Positions 40,839-48,238 of a DNA stretch of 64,000 nucleotides are shown piece after piece. The notes beneath the pieces are model-generated. The model worked only from the letters and a program-made list of their open reading frames with translations. It was not told the origin of the DNA and ran no database searches. Each line of letters begins with the position of its first letter. Position 1 is the first letter of the stretch. The stretch is from Micromonospora nigra (GTDB lineage: Bacteria; Actinomycetota; Actinomycetes; Mycobacteriales; Micromonosporaceae). The translations under genes and the position numbers were made by a program. The stretch is from positions 3,463,501 to 3,527,500 of the forward strand of contig NZ_FMHT01000003.1 of NCBI RefSeq assembly GCF_900091585.1, written 5' to 3'.

Positions 40839-42293
40839 TCACGGCGCCGGGGTCAGCCCGTCGACCGCCGGTAGCCAGAACCCGGCGTACACCCCCGCGG
40901 TGATCTGGTAGCTGAGCCGCCCGTTCACCCAGGCACTCGCGCCGAACGGGGCGGCGGAAGCCCGGGGGAAGGTGAACGTCCTGGTCTCGCTGACCGCCCA
41001 GGCCGAGTCGTACCGGTGCCCGACGTACGTGCCCGGAGCGAACCCCAACGTCCGCGCAGGGGTGTAGGTGTGTTGCTCCACCGCGCCCAGCAGCTCCCGC
41101 CTTCCGGGTTCCTCCGGCACGAGGAACCCGGCCAGGGGCCCGTTGGTCACGCGGTAGTGAATGCCTCGCCCGCGGATGCGGATGCGTTGGTCGCTGTGGG
41201 CGTTGGACTGCCGGGACAGGGTCAGCGTCCGCAGCCCGACGATGCTGCCCCCGGGGGTGAACCGGTAGCCGACATGGGTGCCGGCCGAGAACACGACGGT
41301 GCCGGACACCGCCGGCGCCGGGTAGTCCTCCCGGAAGAGGTCGGCCAGGCCGGCGAACACCGGCGCCTGGCTCATCTCGTACGTTTCGAGCAACTGGCGG
41401 ATGTGGATCGGGTGGTAGTCGGCGTTGCTGTGGAGACAGCCGATCGAGTAGCGGCTGATCCACTGCGGGGCGCGGAAGGACACGGCCGCGTAGCGGCGTA
41501 CCGTCGTGGCGGCCCCGTCGAAGATCGCGACCGCCCGTGGGTCCGCGGTGACCCGCCAGTAGTCGTAGACGCCGTACAGGGCGAAGACCAGGCCGTTGAG
41601 GACCCGCTCCCCGGTGACCCCCGGCGTCACCGGGTACTCCTCCAACCACAGGTAGCCCAGGTAGTCCACCCAGCTCACCCAGGGCAGTCCCGGCGTCGGC
41701 GGCAGCAGCAGGCTCTGGAACGTCCTGTCCGCCGCCGTGCGCCACTTGTGGTCGCCGGTGACGGCGTGCAGCCGGGAGAACAGGCTCAGCAGTTGGCCCT
41801 GGGCCATCGCGCTGTACCACGTCGCACGGATCCCGGGCATCTGCGCGCACCGGGGGAAGTCGAAGGCGTACGGATACCACCAGGCGCCCCGTGACTCGAC
41901 CTTGCGGTCGAGGTTGCGCTGCGCCTGGGCGAGGGCCCGGTTCAGGAAGAGGGCATCGCGGTTGGCCAGGTAGGTGCGCAGGTTGCTCAGGCCCCACTGT
42001 GCCTGGGCGACGGGGTGGTCGTAGGTGACGCCGTTGTACCGGAACAGCCGGACGCCCTGTTCGTCGTGCGGGTGGGGATCCACGCGGGGCGCGAGCGGCG
42101 TGTCGTTGTACGGCAGCGCGGCATCGGACATGGGATGCGGACGAAAGCCGGCCCGCGCGAAGGTCGGCAGCGCCTCGTGCTGGCCCTGTGCCGCCTCCAC
42201 CGGGGCCGCCCGAACGGGTAGCACCGCGCCGGCGATCAGCACGGCGACCAGCGACAACCAGGCTCTCGGTCCAGGTGCTCGCATGCCCACCAT
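40839..42293 (-). CDS. secreted D-glucuronyl C5-epimerase family protein
   Basis: The 484-residue precursor has a signal peptide (WLSLVAVLIAGAVLPVRA). The middle section (about 85-320) is an alpha/alpha-barrel of the D-glucuronyl C5-epimerase C-terminal family (PF06662): YDHPVAQAQWGLSN, GAWWYPYAFDFP, SAMAQGQLLSLFSRLH, LNGLVFALYGVYDYWR and GCLHSNADYHPIHIRQL. The C-terminal 150 residues form a beta-rich region. Epimerases of this type convert glucuronate to iduronate in polysaccharides; a bacterial secreted copy may act on a wall or capsule polymer. ATG 42293 or ATG 42284 may be the start. Confidence 0.82.
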   Translation of the reverse strand: MVGMRAPGPRAWLSLVAVLIAGAVLPVRAAPVEAAQGQHEALPTFARAGFRPHPMSDAALPYNDTPLAPRVDPHPHDEQGVRLFRYNGVTYDHPVAQAQWGLSNLRTYLANRDALFLNRALAQAQRNLDRKVESRGAWWYPYAFDFPRCAQMPGIRATWYSAMAQGQLLSLFSRLHAVTGDHKWRTAADRTFQSLLLPPTPGLPWVSWVDYLGYLWLEEYPVTPGVTGERVLNGLVFALYGVYDYWRVTADPRAVAIFDGAATTVRRYAAVSFRAPQWISRYSIGCLHSNADYHPIHIRQLLETYEMSQAPVFAGLADLFREDYPAPAVSGTVVFSAGTHVGYRFTPGGSIVGLRTLTLSRQSNAHSDQRIRIRGRGIHYRVTNGPLAGFLVPEEPGRRELLGAVEQHTYTPARTLGFAPGTYVGHRYDSAWAVSETRTFTFPRASAAPFGASAWVNGRLSYQITAGVYAGFWLPAVDGLTPAP

Positions 42294-42759
42294 CTAAGGC
42301 TCAAATGGGAACATACCGATTAAGATTGTTATTTCGTCAGTAAAGAGACACCCGGACGGCCGACGCGGCGTGCCGGCCATGATCAGGCGCTGGCACCCCA
42401 CCGCCATGATCACCTGATGGAAACACGACAGCGTACGGGCTCCCCAACCGGCGTTGCGCGTGCGACGCTCGACGGTGCAGGTGGCCCGAGTTGACGGGTA
42501 CGCCGACCTGGCGGAATTGGCGATCACGCGGTGCCCTGTCGATGACAACATACTGCGCGAGAATCCGTGTGTATCGGCGACGAAACGACCATCCCGGCGC
42601 TGTCCGCAACTGATGTTGCGCCACGGTCAGGTTCGCTCCAACGGGGGGAGTTGCTGACCGACCTCTGTGGACCTGGCGGCCTTCAAGATCTGTAGGTCGA
42701 CTGCTAGCATCCCCACGGCTTGCCGAGGCGCGGCGAGGCGGGGCGAGGTTGGAGAAGAC
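42294..42759. other. AT-richer intergenic region at the cluster's left edge
   Basis: This 466-bp gap separates the divergent epimerase and ATP-grasp genes. Its left 60 bp are markedly AT-rich for this genome (TTAAGATTGTTATTT around 42321-42335). Open frames through it have no start signals and look accidental. A plausible promoter for the ATP-grasp gene is TTCAAG (42682-42687) with TAGCAT (42705-42710), spacing 17 nt. Composition differs from both sides, consistent with a cluster boundary. Confidence 0.45.
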
Positions 42760-44082
42760 GTGAGCAACGCATCCGTTCTGTTGATCGGCGCTGACCCCTA
42801 CGTTCTGCGTGCCTGCGAACGTCATGGCGTCGAGCCCGTGTTGCTCTGCAATTCTGGCGCATACGATTCCGGTCGTATTCGGATGCCCGAGGGGGGCACC
42901 CTCATTCGGGTCGACGACGTGACCAACGTCGAGGATCTGCTCGCCGCGTTGCACCGCGAGGGCCTGGCCGACCGGCGGTTCGACGCCATCCAGACCACCT
43001 GGGAGTTCGCGGTGGTGACCGCTGCCGCGCTCGGCGCCGTCCTCGGCTGCCGGGTCATCGAACCGGCCACGGCGTTGCGGATGCGCGACAAGTCCCTGCA
43101 GAAGGCCCGGCTACGGGCGGCGGGCGTGCCGGTGGCCCGGTCGGTCGTCGTGCCGGACATCTTCGACGTCAGCGACGTGCCCTGGGAGTTCGAACGCGCG
43201 GTCCTGAAGCCGATCGCCGGCGGCGGCACCACGTCCACCAGCGTGGTGGGCGACCGGAAGGATCTGGAGAAGGTCAGCCGGGAGCGCCGCGAGGAGCGGG
43301 AGACCAGCCGAACCTTCCTGCTGGAGGAGTTCGTCCCCGGTGACGAGTGGATGGCCGAGGGTGTGGTCTTCGACGGTGAGGTGCTGTTCTTCGGCCTCGG
43401 TGTCTACAGCGAGCCGTGCCTGGACGCGATCACCGGCCAGCGGCCCATCTCGCTACGGCGGCTGGACACCGTCCAGGAAGCCGAGGCGTACCAGCGCGCC
43501 GAGCCGGTCGTACGGGATTCGATCGCCGCCCTCGGGCTGCGGGACGGCGTGTTCCACATGGAGCTGTTCCACGACCCGGCGACCGGGAGGGTGGTCTTCA
43601 GCGAGTGCGCCGCGCGTCGCGGTGGCGCGATGACCCAGGAACAGGTGCACGCCAAGTTCAACGTGGACCTCGCCGAGGCGGCCCTGCTCTGCGCGCTCGG
43701 GCGACAGCCGAAGCTGGATGTCAGGCTGCACCCGAAGGTGGTCGGCTGCGCCGGCCTCTACGGCCCGGCCGGTGTCGTCATCGACTATCCGACCGCGGAC
43801 GAACTGCTGCAACAGCCCGACGTGGCGTTCGCGCAGATGTGGGTTCCGCCGGGAGCGAACCTGAACACGCGCTTCTCGGCCTCGGCGGACATGCTCGGTG
43901 CGGTGCTCCTCGTCACCGAGACCGTCAAGGACTTCGACGAGCGGGTGCCGCAGGTGCGCGAGTGGTTCCAGGACCGGCTGGTGGTGGCGGAGCCGAACCT
44001 GACCTCCGGGCAGCGGTGGGCGTGGCAGGGCAGGCGCTCGCCGGAGCGTATGCACCGGGACTGGCTCTACGAGGGGGCATGA
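42760..44082 (+). CDS. ATP-grasp ligase, probable amino-acid/carboxylate ligase
   Basis: The 440-residue protein has the ATP-grasp order: an N-terminal Rossmann-like domain (residues 3-95), ATP-binding VLKPIAGGGTTSTS (about 148-161), LLEEFVPGDEWMAEGVVFDG, and the metal site VFHMELFHDPATG followed by FSECAARRGG (the usual E-x-N/C-x-R-xGG). It is of the BacD/carnosine-synthase-like group that joins a carboxylate to an amine via an acyl phosphate. GTG 42760 follows GGAGAAG. It is coupled by ATGA to an MFS exporter gene, as in bacilysin-type ligase/exporter pairs. Likely role: conjugating the cluster's acid product with an amino acid. Substrates unproven. Confidence 0.85.
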   Translation: MSNASVLLIGADPYVLRACERHGVEPVLLCNSGAYDSGRIRMPEGGTLIRVDDVTNVEDLLAALHREGLADRRFDAIQTTWEFAVVTAAALGAVLGCRVIEPATALRMRDKSLQKARLRAAGVPVARSVVVPDIFDVSDVPWEFERAVLKPIAGGGTTSTSVVGDRKDLEKVSRERREERETSRTFLLEEFVPGDEWMAEGVVFDGEVLFFGLGVYSEPCLDAITGQRPISLRRLDTVQEAEAYQRAEPVVRDSIAALGLRDGVFHMELFHDPATGRVVFSECAARRGGAMTQEQVHAKFNVDLAEAALLCALGRQPKLDVRLHPKVVGCAGLYGPAGVVIDYPTADELLQQPDVAFAQMWVPPGANLNTRFSASADMLGAVLLVTETVKDFDERVPQVREWFQDRLVVAEPNLTSGQRWAWQGRRSPERMHRDWLYEGA

Positions 44083-45389
44083 GCAACCTGGCGGACCAGG
44101 CGCCGCCTCCCGTGCAGCCGGCCGGTGAGGGCCCCGGGCCACGGCCGGTACGGTCGCTCCGCGAACGCGTACGCGCCGTTCTCGCCGGTGCGCTGCCGCC
44201 GCGGGGTCCGCAGCGGTTGCTGGCGGGATCGGTGTTCTCGGTGACGGTCGGTGGCGGGTTGCTGCTGGGCAGCAGCACCCTCTACCTGACCCGCACCATC
44301 GGCATGTCGGCGGGCCAGGTCGGCGCGGGGCTGACGATCGGTGCCGTGGTCGGGTTGGCGGCCGGCCCCCTGGCCGGGCACATCGCCGATCGCCGGGGGC
44401 CCCGCGAGGTGCACATCGCCACCATGCTCTGCGGGGCGGTGGCGACCGCCGGCTTCGTCGTCGTCCGCTCGGTCTGGGCGTTGGCGCTGGTGTCGCTGTT
44501 GACCACGTTGGTGGGTGTCGCGGCGGTCGCCAGCCGCGCCCCACTCATCCGGGCCGTGGCCGGTGATCGCACCACCTGGTACCTGTCCTACCAGCGGGCG
44601 ATCTCGAACGCGGGGGTCATGCTGGGTGTCCTGATCGCCACGATCGGTATCCAGCTCGACTCCGGGCCGGTCTACGTCACCCTGATCCTGCTCAGTGCCG
44701 TGACCTTCGTCGTGTCCACCGCCGTGCTGTTCCGGCTGCCGCACGTCCGGCCGCTGGCCGTCGAGCCCACCCAGCATCGCTGGGTGGCGTTCACCGACCG
44801 CCCGTACCTGACGATCGCGCTGGTCAACGGCGCACTGTCGGTGCATCTCGCCATCCCCACCTTCGCGCTGCCGCTGTGGATCGCCAACGAGACGTCGGTG
44901 CCGCGCGCGGCGATCACCGGATTCATGCTGCTCAACGGCGTGTTGATCGTCGCCCTCCAGGTGCGGGTCAGCCGGGGCGTCGTCGATCCCGGGGCGGCCG
45001 GTCGACGGATGCGGTGGGCCGGTGTCGCCCTGTTGCTGTCCCTCGCGCTCATCGGCGCCATGGCGAGCCTGCCCACCTGGATCGCGCTTCTGGCCCTGTG
45101 CGCCGCCACCGTGGTGTACACCTTCGGTGAACTGTGGCACGCCGCCGCCTCGTTCGAACTGGCGTTCGGGCTGGCGGTGCCGCACGCACAGGGGCAGTAC
45201 GCGGGAGCTTTCGGCCTCGGCCAGGGCGCGGCGAACGCCGCTGCCCCCGCGATCCTGGCAGTCTTCTGTCTCAACTACGGGCTGCCGGGCTGGGTGGCGC
45301 TCGGCGGGCTGCTGATGGGGCTCGGTCTGTTGACTCCGCTCGTGGTGCGGTGGGCTCAGCACAACCGGCTCGCGGTCAGCCCGGCGTAG
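44079..45389 (+). CDS. MFS transporter, probable product exporter
   Basis: The 436-residue protein has a 40-residue cytoplasmic leader and then 12 hydrophobic helices. The MFS loop-2/3 signature GHIADRRGPREV lies at about residue 105. ATG 44079 overlaps the ATP-grasp stop by four bases, so both are made together. Context suggests export of the ligated product and self-protection. The direction of transport is inference. Confidence 0.9.
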   Translation: MSNLADQAPPPVQPAGEGPGPRPVRSLRERVRAVLAGALPPRGPQRLLAGSVFSVTVGGGLLLGSSTLYLTRTIGMSAGQVGAGLTIGAVVGLAAGPLAGHIADRRGPREVHIATMLCGAVATAGFVVVRSVWALALVSLLTTLVGVAAVASRAPLIRAVAGDRTTWYLSYQRAISNAGVMLGVLIATIGIQLDSGPVYVTLILLSAVTFVVSTAVLFRLPHVRPLAVEPTQHRWVAFTDRPYLTIALVNGALSVHLAIPTFALPLWIANETSVPRAAITGFMLLNGVLIVALQVRVSRGVVDPGAAGRRMRWAGVALLLSLALIGAMASLPTWIALLALCAATVVYTFGELWHAAASFELAFGLAVPHAQGQYAGAFGLGQGAANAAAPAILAVFCLNYGLPGWVALGGLLMGLGLLTPLVVRWAQHNRLAVSPA

Positions 45390-45442
45390 CGGGGCAACGC
45401 CCACCCGACCGCCGACGAGCGACAACAGGAACGGAACCGGCG

Positions 45443-45979
45443 ATGAACTCCGAGGACATGTTCCATCGGCTGACCACGTTGCTCAAGGAACGGGGTGTCG
45501 AATACCAGGTCATCGCGCATGAGCCGGAGGGGGTCACCGAAACGGTGAGCCGCCTGCGTGGACACGACCCCCGGCAGGCCGCCAAGTGCATCATCGTGCT
45601 GGTCAAGGTGGGCAAGAAGACCAAGCGTTACGTCGCCGCGGTCATTCCCGGCGACCGACGGGTCTGTTTCGACAAGGTGAAGGCCCTGTACGACGGCACG
45701 TACGCCGGCTTCGCGTCGCGGGAGGTGGCCGAGAGCCTCGCCGGAACGCCGGTCGGGACCATCCCGCCGTTCTCGTTCGACGAGCGCATGGAGCTTCTCG
45801 TCGATCCGGAGCTGCTCCAGTTTCCGGAGGTGTTCTTCAACGCGGCGCGGTTCGACCGCACCATCGCGCTGGCCACCGGGGACTATCTCGCCACGGCGAA
45901 GCCCCGCGTCGAGTCGATCACGCAGGTGGCGGAGTCCGGGCTCTCCCCGGCGCCGGTCAACCGCGAACCGGCCGGGTAG
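45443..45979 (+). CDS. YbaK/ProX-type aminoacyl-tRNA deacylase family protein
   Basis: This 178-residue protein has the YbaK/prolyl-tRNA editing fold: YQVIAHEPEGVTETVSRLRGHDPRQAAKCIIVLVK at residues 22-56, with the conserved Lys in AAKCIIV, then PFSFDERMELLVDPELL and FFNAARFDRTIAL. Standalone members clear mischarged tRNAs (Cys-tRNAPro, Ala-tRNAPro and related). Inside a biosynthetic cluster it could protect the producer from a tRNA mischarged with a product or intermediate, or hydrolyse another ester. It lies 53 nt after the exporter gene on the same strand. Confidence 0.85.
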   Translation: MNSEDMFHRLTTLLKERGVEYQVIAHEPEGVTETVSRLRGHDPRQAAKCIIVLVKVGKKTKRYVAAVIPGDRRVCFDKVKALYDGTYAGFASREVAESLAGTPVGTIPPFSFDERMELLVDPELLQFPEVFFNAARFDRTIALATGDYLATAKPRVESITQVAESGLSPAPVNREPAG

Positions 45980-46027
45980 CGGCCACCGATCGGCGCCCCC
46001 ACCCGGCCGGTTCGGCGCTGCGCCGGT

Positions 46028-46864
46028 TCAGCGCCGCGCACCGGCTTCGTGCCCGGCCAGCTCGGGCTCGCGACGCAGGCCCATCCCGGGGGAGAGCAGT
46101 TCGAGCGCGGCGCGGTGCAGCTCCGGGTCACCGGCGGCGACGATCCGTCCGTCGGTCTCCAGACCGAGTTCGGCGCCGGACCACTGACTGACCACGCCGC
46201 CCGCTCCACTGATCACCGCGGCGGGTGCGAAGACGTCGTACGTCTTCAGGCCGCTGTCGACGGCGAGGTCGGTCCGGCCGCTCGCCAGCGCTCCGTAGGC
46301 GTAGGAACTGGCACCGTACAGCGTGTACCGAACCTGCTGCCGGATCCGGGCCAGGGCCGCGTACTCGGCGGGCTGGAAGAAGTCGGGATTCGAGCACGTC
46401 GCCAGGGCGGCGCGCAGGTCGGGGCAGCGCCGGGTGCGGACGGCGACACCGTTGCGTTCCGCGAAGTGGCCGTGCACGCCCACCCAGCGGTCACCGGTCG
46501 CCGGGAAGTCGAGGATCCCGATCCACGGCTTGCCGAACCGGCTGGCGGCGATCAGTGTCCCGAACACCGGGATGCCGGCGACGAAGGGTGCGGTGCCGTC
46601 GACCGGGTCCAGGATCCAGACGACGTCCGCGTCCAGGCCGTGCGAACCGTACTCCTCTCCCATGACCCCGTGGCCCGGGCGACTCCTCTCGATGAGTTCC
46701 CGTAGTCGCGCTTCGATGGCCCGATCCACCTCGGTCACGAAGGTGTTGTCGTTCTTGACGTCGACACTGGTCGGTCCGGCTGCCGCCGCCCCGAGCAGCC
46801 GACGGCTCTCGTCTGCGAGTCGTTGCGCGAAGCGCACTTGTTCCAGGGTGAACGTGTCAATCAT
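46028..46864 (-). CDS. inositol monophosphatase-family phosphatase
   Basis: The 278-residue enzyme has the lithium-sensitive phosphatase metal sites: MGEEYG (about residue 72), WILDPVDGTAPF (about 83-94) and the late KTYDVFAPAAVISGAGG (canonical WD-x-AA). It matches the HisN/IMPase family, hydrolysing a phosphomonoester such as histidinol phosphate or inositol phosphate. ATG 46864 is selected; GTG and ATG further upstream give a non-homologous leader. It faces away from the megasynthase. In this cluster it could undo the phosphorylation catalysed by the kinase at 56108; that is inference. Confidence 0.88.
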   Translation of the reverse strand: MIDTFTLEQVRFAQRLADESRRLLGAAAAGPTSVDVKNDNTFVTEVDRAIEARLRELIERSRPGHGVMGEEYGSHGLDADVVWILDPVDGTAPFVAGIPVFGTLIAASRFGKPWIGILDFPATGDRWVGVHGHFAERNGVAVRTRRCPDLRAALATCSNPDFFQPAEYAALARIRQQVRYTLYGASSYAYGALASGRTDLAVDSGLKTYDVFAPAAVISGAGGVVSQWSGAELGLETDGRIVAAGDPELHRAALELLSPGMGLRREPELAGHEAGARR

Positions 46865-46979
46865 CGGCACCGGGTATTCGAGAGGTGGTTTCGGACGGCC
46901 GCCGCTGCCGGTCGTCGTCGGACCGGCGGCCCGCCTCACAGGGCAGGTGTCACCCTAGCCCTCCGGACGCCACATGATC

Positions 46980-47052
46980 GTCCCCGTGCCCCGCTCCCCG
47001 TGCCCCGGTCCCCGTGCCCGCGTCCCCGGTCCCCGTGCCCGCGTCCCCCGGG
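46980..47052. repeat. C-rich ~21-bp tandem repeat
   Basis: Copies of CCCCGTGCCC with GCGTCCCCGGT linkers alternate through 46980-47052, between the phosphatase and SDR genes. The 225-bp gap contains no convincing gene. Confidence 0.6.
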
Positions 47053-47089
47053 TCCTCGCCCGCTACCGGGCCGGGGGCGGCTCGCCGCG

Positions 47090-47863
47090 TCACGTCGACG
47101 ACAGTCCACCGTCGACGAAGAGAGTCTGCCCGGTCACGTAGGCCGAGGCGTCGCTGGCCAGGAAGACCGCGATCCCCGCCAGGTCCTCCGGCTGGCTGTT
47201 CCGACCGATCATGGTGCGCCGGGCCATGGCCTCGGCCCGTGCCGGGTCGCTGAAGACCGCCTCGGTCAACGGCGTGGGCACGAAGCCCGGCGCGATCGCG
47301 TTGACGCACACCCCCCGGTGGGACCAGGCCTCCGCCTGGGAGCGGGTCAACCCGGCGAGGGCGGCTTTGGAGACCCCGTACGCGCCGCTGTCGCCGAAGG
47401 CCCGGATCGACTGCTGGGACGCGATGTGGATGATCCGTCCCCACCCGTTGGCGGCCATCGCGGGCCCGAGCCGCTGCCCGAGGACGAAGGGGGCATCGAG
47501 GTTCAACCTCATCGTGCGGTCCCAGTCCTGTTCGGTCAGTTGGTCGAGGTGTGGTCGGAGGTTGATCCCGGCGGCGTTGACCAGGATGTCCGGAGTGCCG
47601 TGCCGCTCAAGCAGGATGTCGACAACCCGATGGGTGCCGGCCCGGTCGCCGAGGTCGCCGCTGATCCAGTCGGCTGTGCCACCGGCTCCGTGCAGCGCCG
47701 TCACCGCCTCCCGCAGGGGCGCCGCGCGACGGGCCACGAGCACCACCCGCGCACCGGCGCGGCACAGCGAATCGGCGATCGACCGCCCGATACCCGAGCT
47801 TCCCCCGGTCACGACCGCCGTACGCCCCCGCAGGGAGAACAGGACACTGAGAAACGCCTCCAC
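47090..47863 (-). CDS. short-chain dehydrogenase/reductase
   Basis: The 257-residue enzyme has the classical SDR features: TAVVTGGSSGIGRS (cofactor loop, about residue 12), ILVNAAG, and the catalytic triad in ASQQSIRAFGDSGAYGVSKAAL (Ser, Tyr, Lys). ARR after the second strand suggests NADPH use. It resembles gluconate 5-dehydrogenase and 3-oxoacyl-ACP reductases. GTG 47863 is chosen because AAAGGGA precedes it at good spacing; ATG 47884 has no ribosome-binding site. It is divergent from the megasynthase and likely serves the same pathway, perhaps oxidising an aldehyde or alcohol intermediate. Confidence 0.87.
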   Translation of the reverse strand: MEAFLSVLFSLRGRTAVVTGGSSGIGRSIADSLCRAGARVVLVARRAAPLREAVTALHGAGGTADWISGDLGDRAGTHRVVDILLERHGTPDILVNAAGINLRPHLDQLTEQDWDRTMRLNLDAPFVLGQRLGPAMAANGWGRIIHIASQQSIRAFGDSGAYGVSKAALAGLTRSQAEAWSHRGVCVNAIAPGFVPTPLTEAVFSDPARAEAMARRTMIGRNSQPEDLAGIAVFLASDASAYVTGQTLFVDGGLSST

Positions 47864-48238
47864 GGTACGTTCCCTTTCCACCATCGCCGGCGGCACGGGG
47901 TACGCCGCCGGTCACTTTCGCCTAGCAGGCATCCGCAGGTCGACGCGTGGATTCTACGGTGGGCGGCTCTCCGATCTCATGGCCGTCGGAAACCGCGCAG
48001 CCCTGTTGTCGGTAACGGGCGTCGTGACCTCGACGAATGATCCGGACCTGACGGTGACGAACTATTGCGTCCGGGTTTCCGGCGCGCGCAGGGTGGGATA
48101 GCGAAGCGATGGGATAGGCGCATAGTTCCATTCAGGAATCTGGATGTCCAGTCGTCTGATTGGTGGATGTTCCACGCTCGACACCTCGCCTAGCGTGAGG
48201 ATTCGGCCACGTTGGGTCAGTGCTGGGTGTGGGGGTGA
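47864..48238. promoter_or_regulatory. divergent promoter region of SDR and megasynthase
   Basis: This 375-bp gap has no convincing gene. Two related palindromes, TGGATGTCCA (48141-48150) and GTGGA-TGT-TCCAC (48163-48175), lie about 65-100 bp before the megasynthase start and share the GGATGT-CCA core. GGGATAG is repeated at 48096 and 48112. They are candidate operators for an unseen pathway regulator. Confidence 0.4.

Noticed and set aside
42337..42954. Minus-strand open frame across the cluster's left promoter region
   Set aside because: It overlaps the start of the ATP-grasp gene, has no ribosome-binding site and no recognisable features. The region is better read as a promoter.
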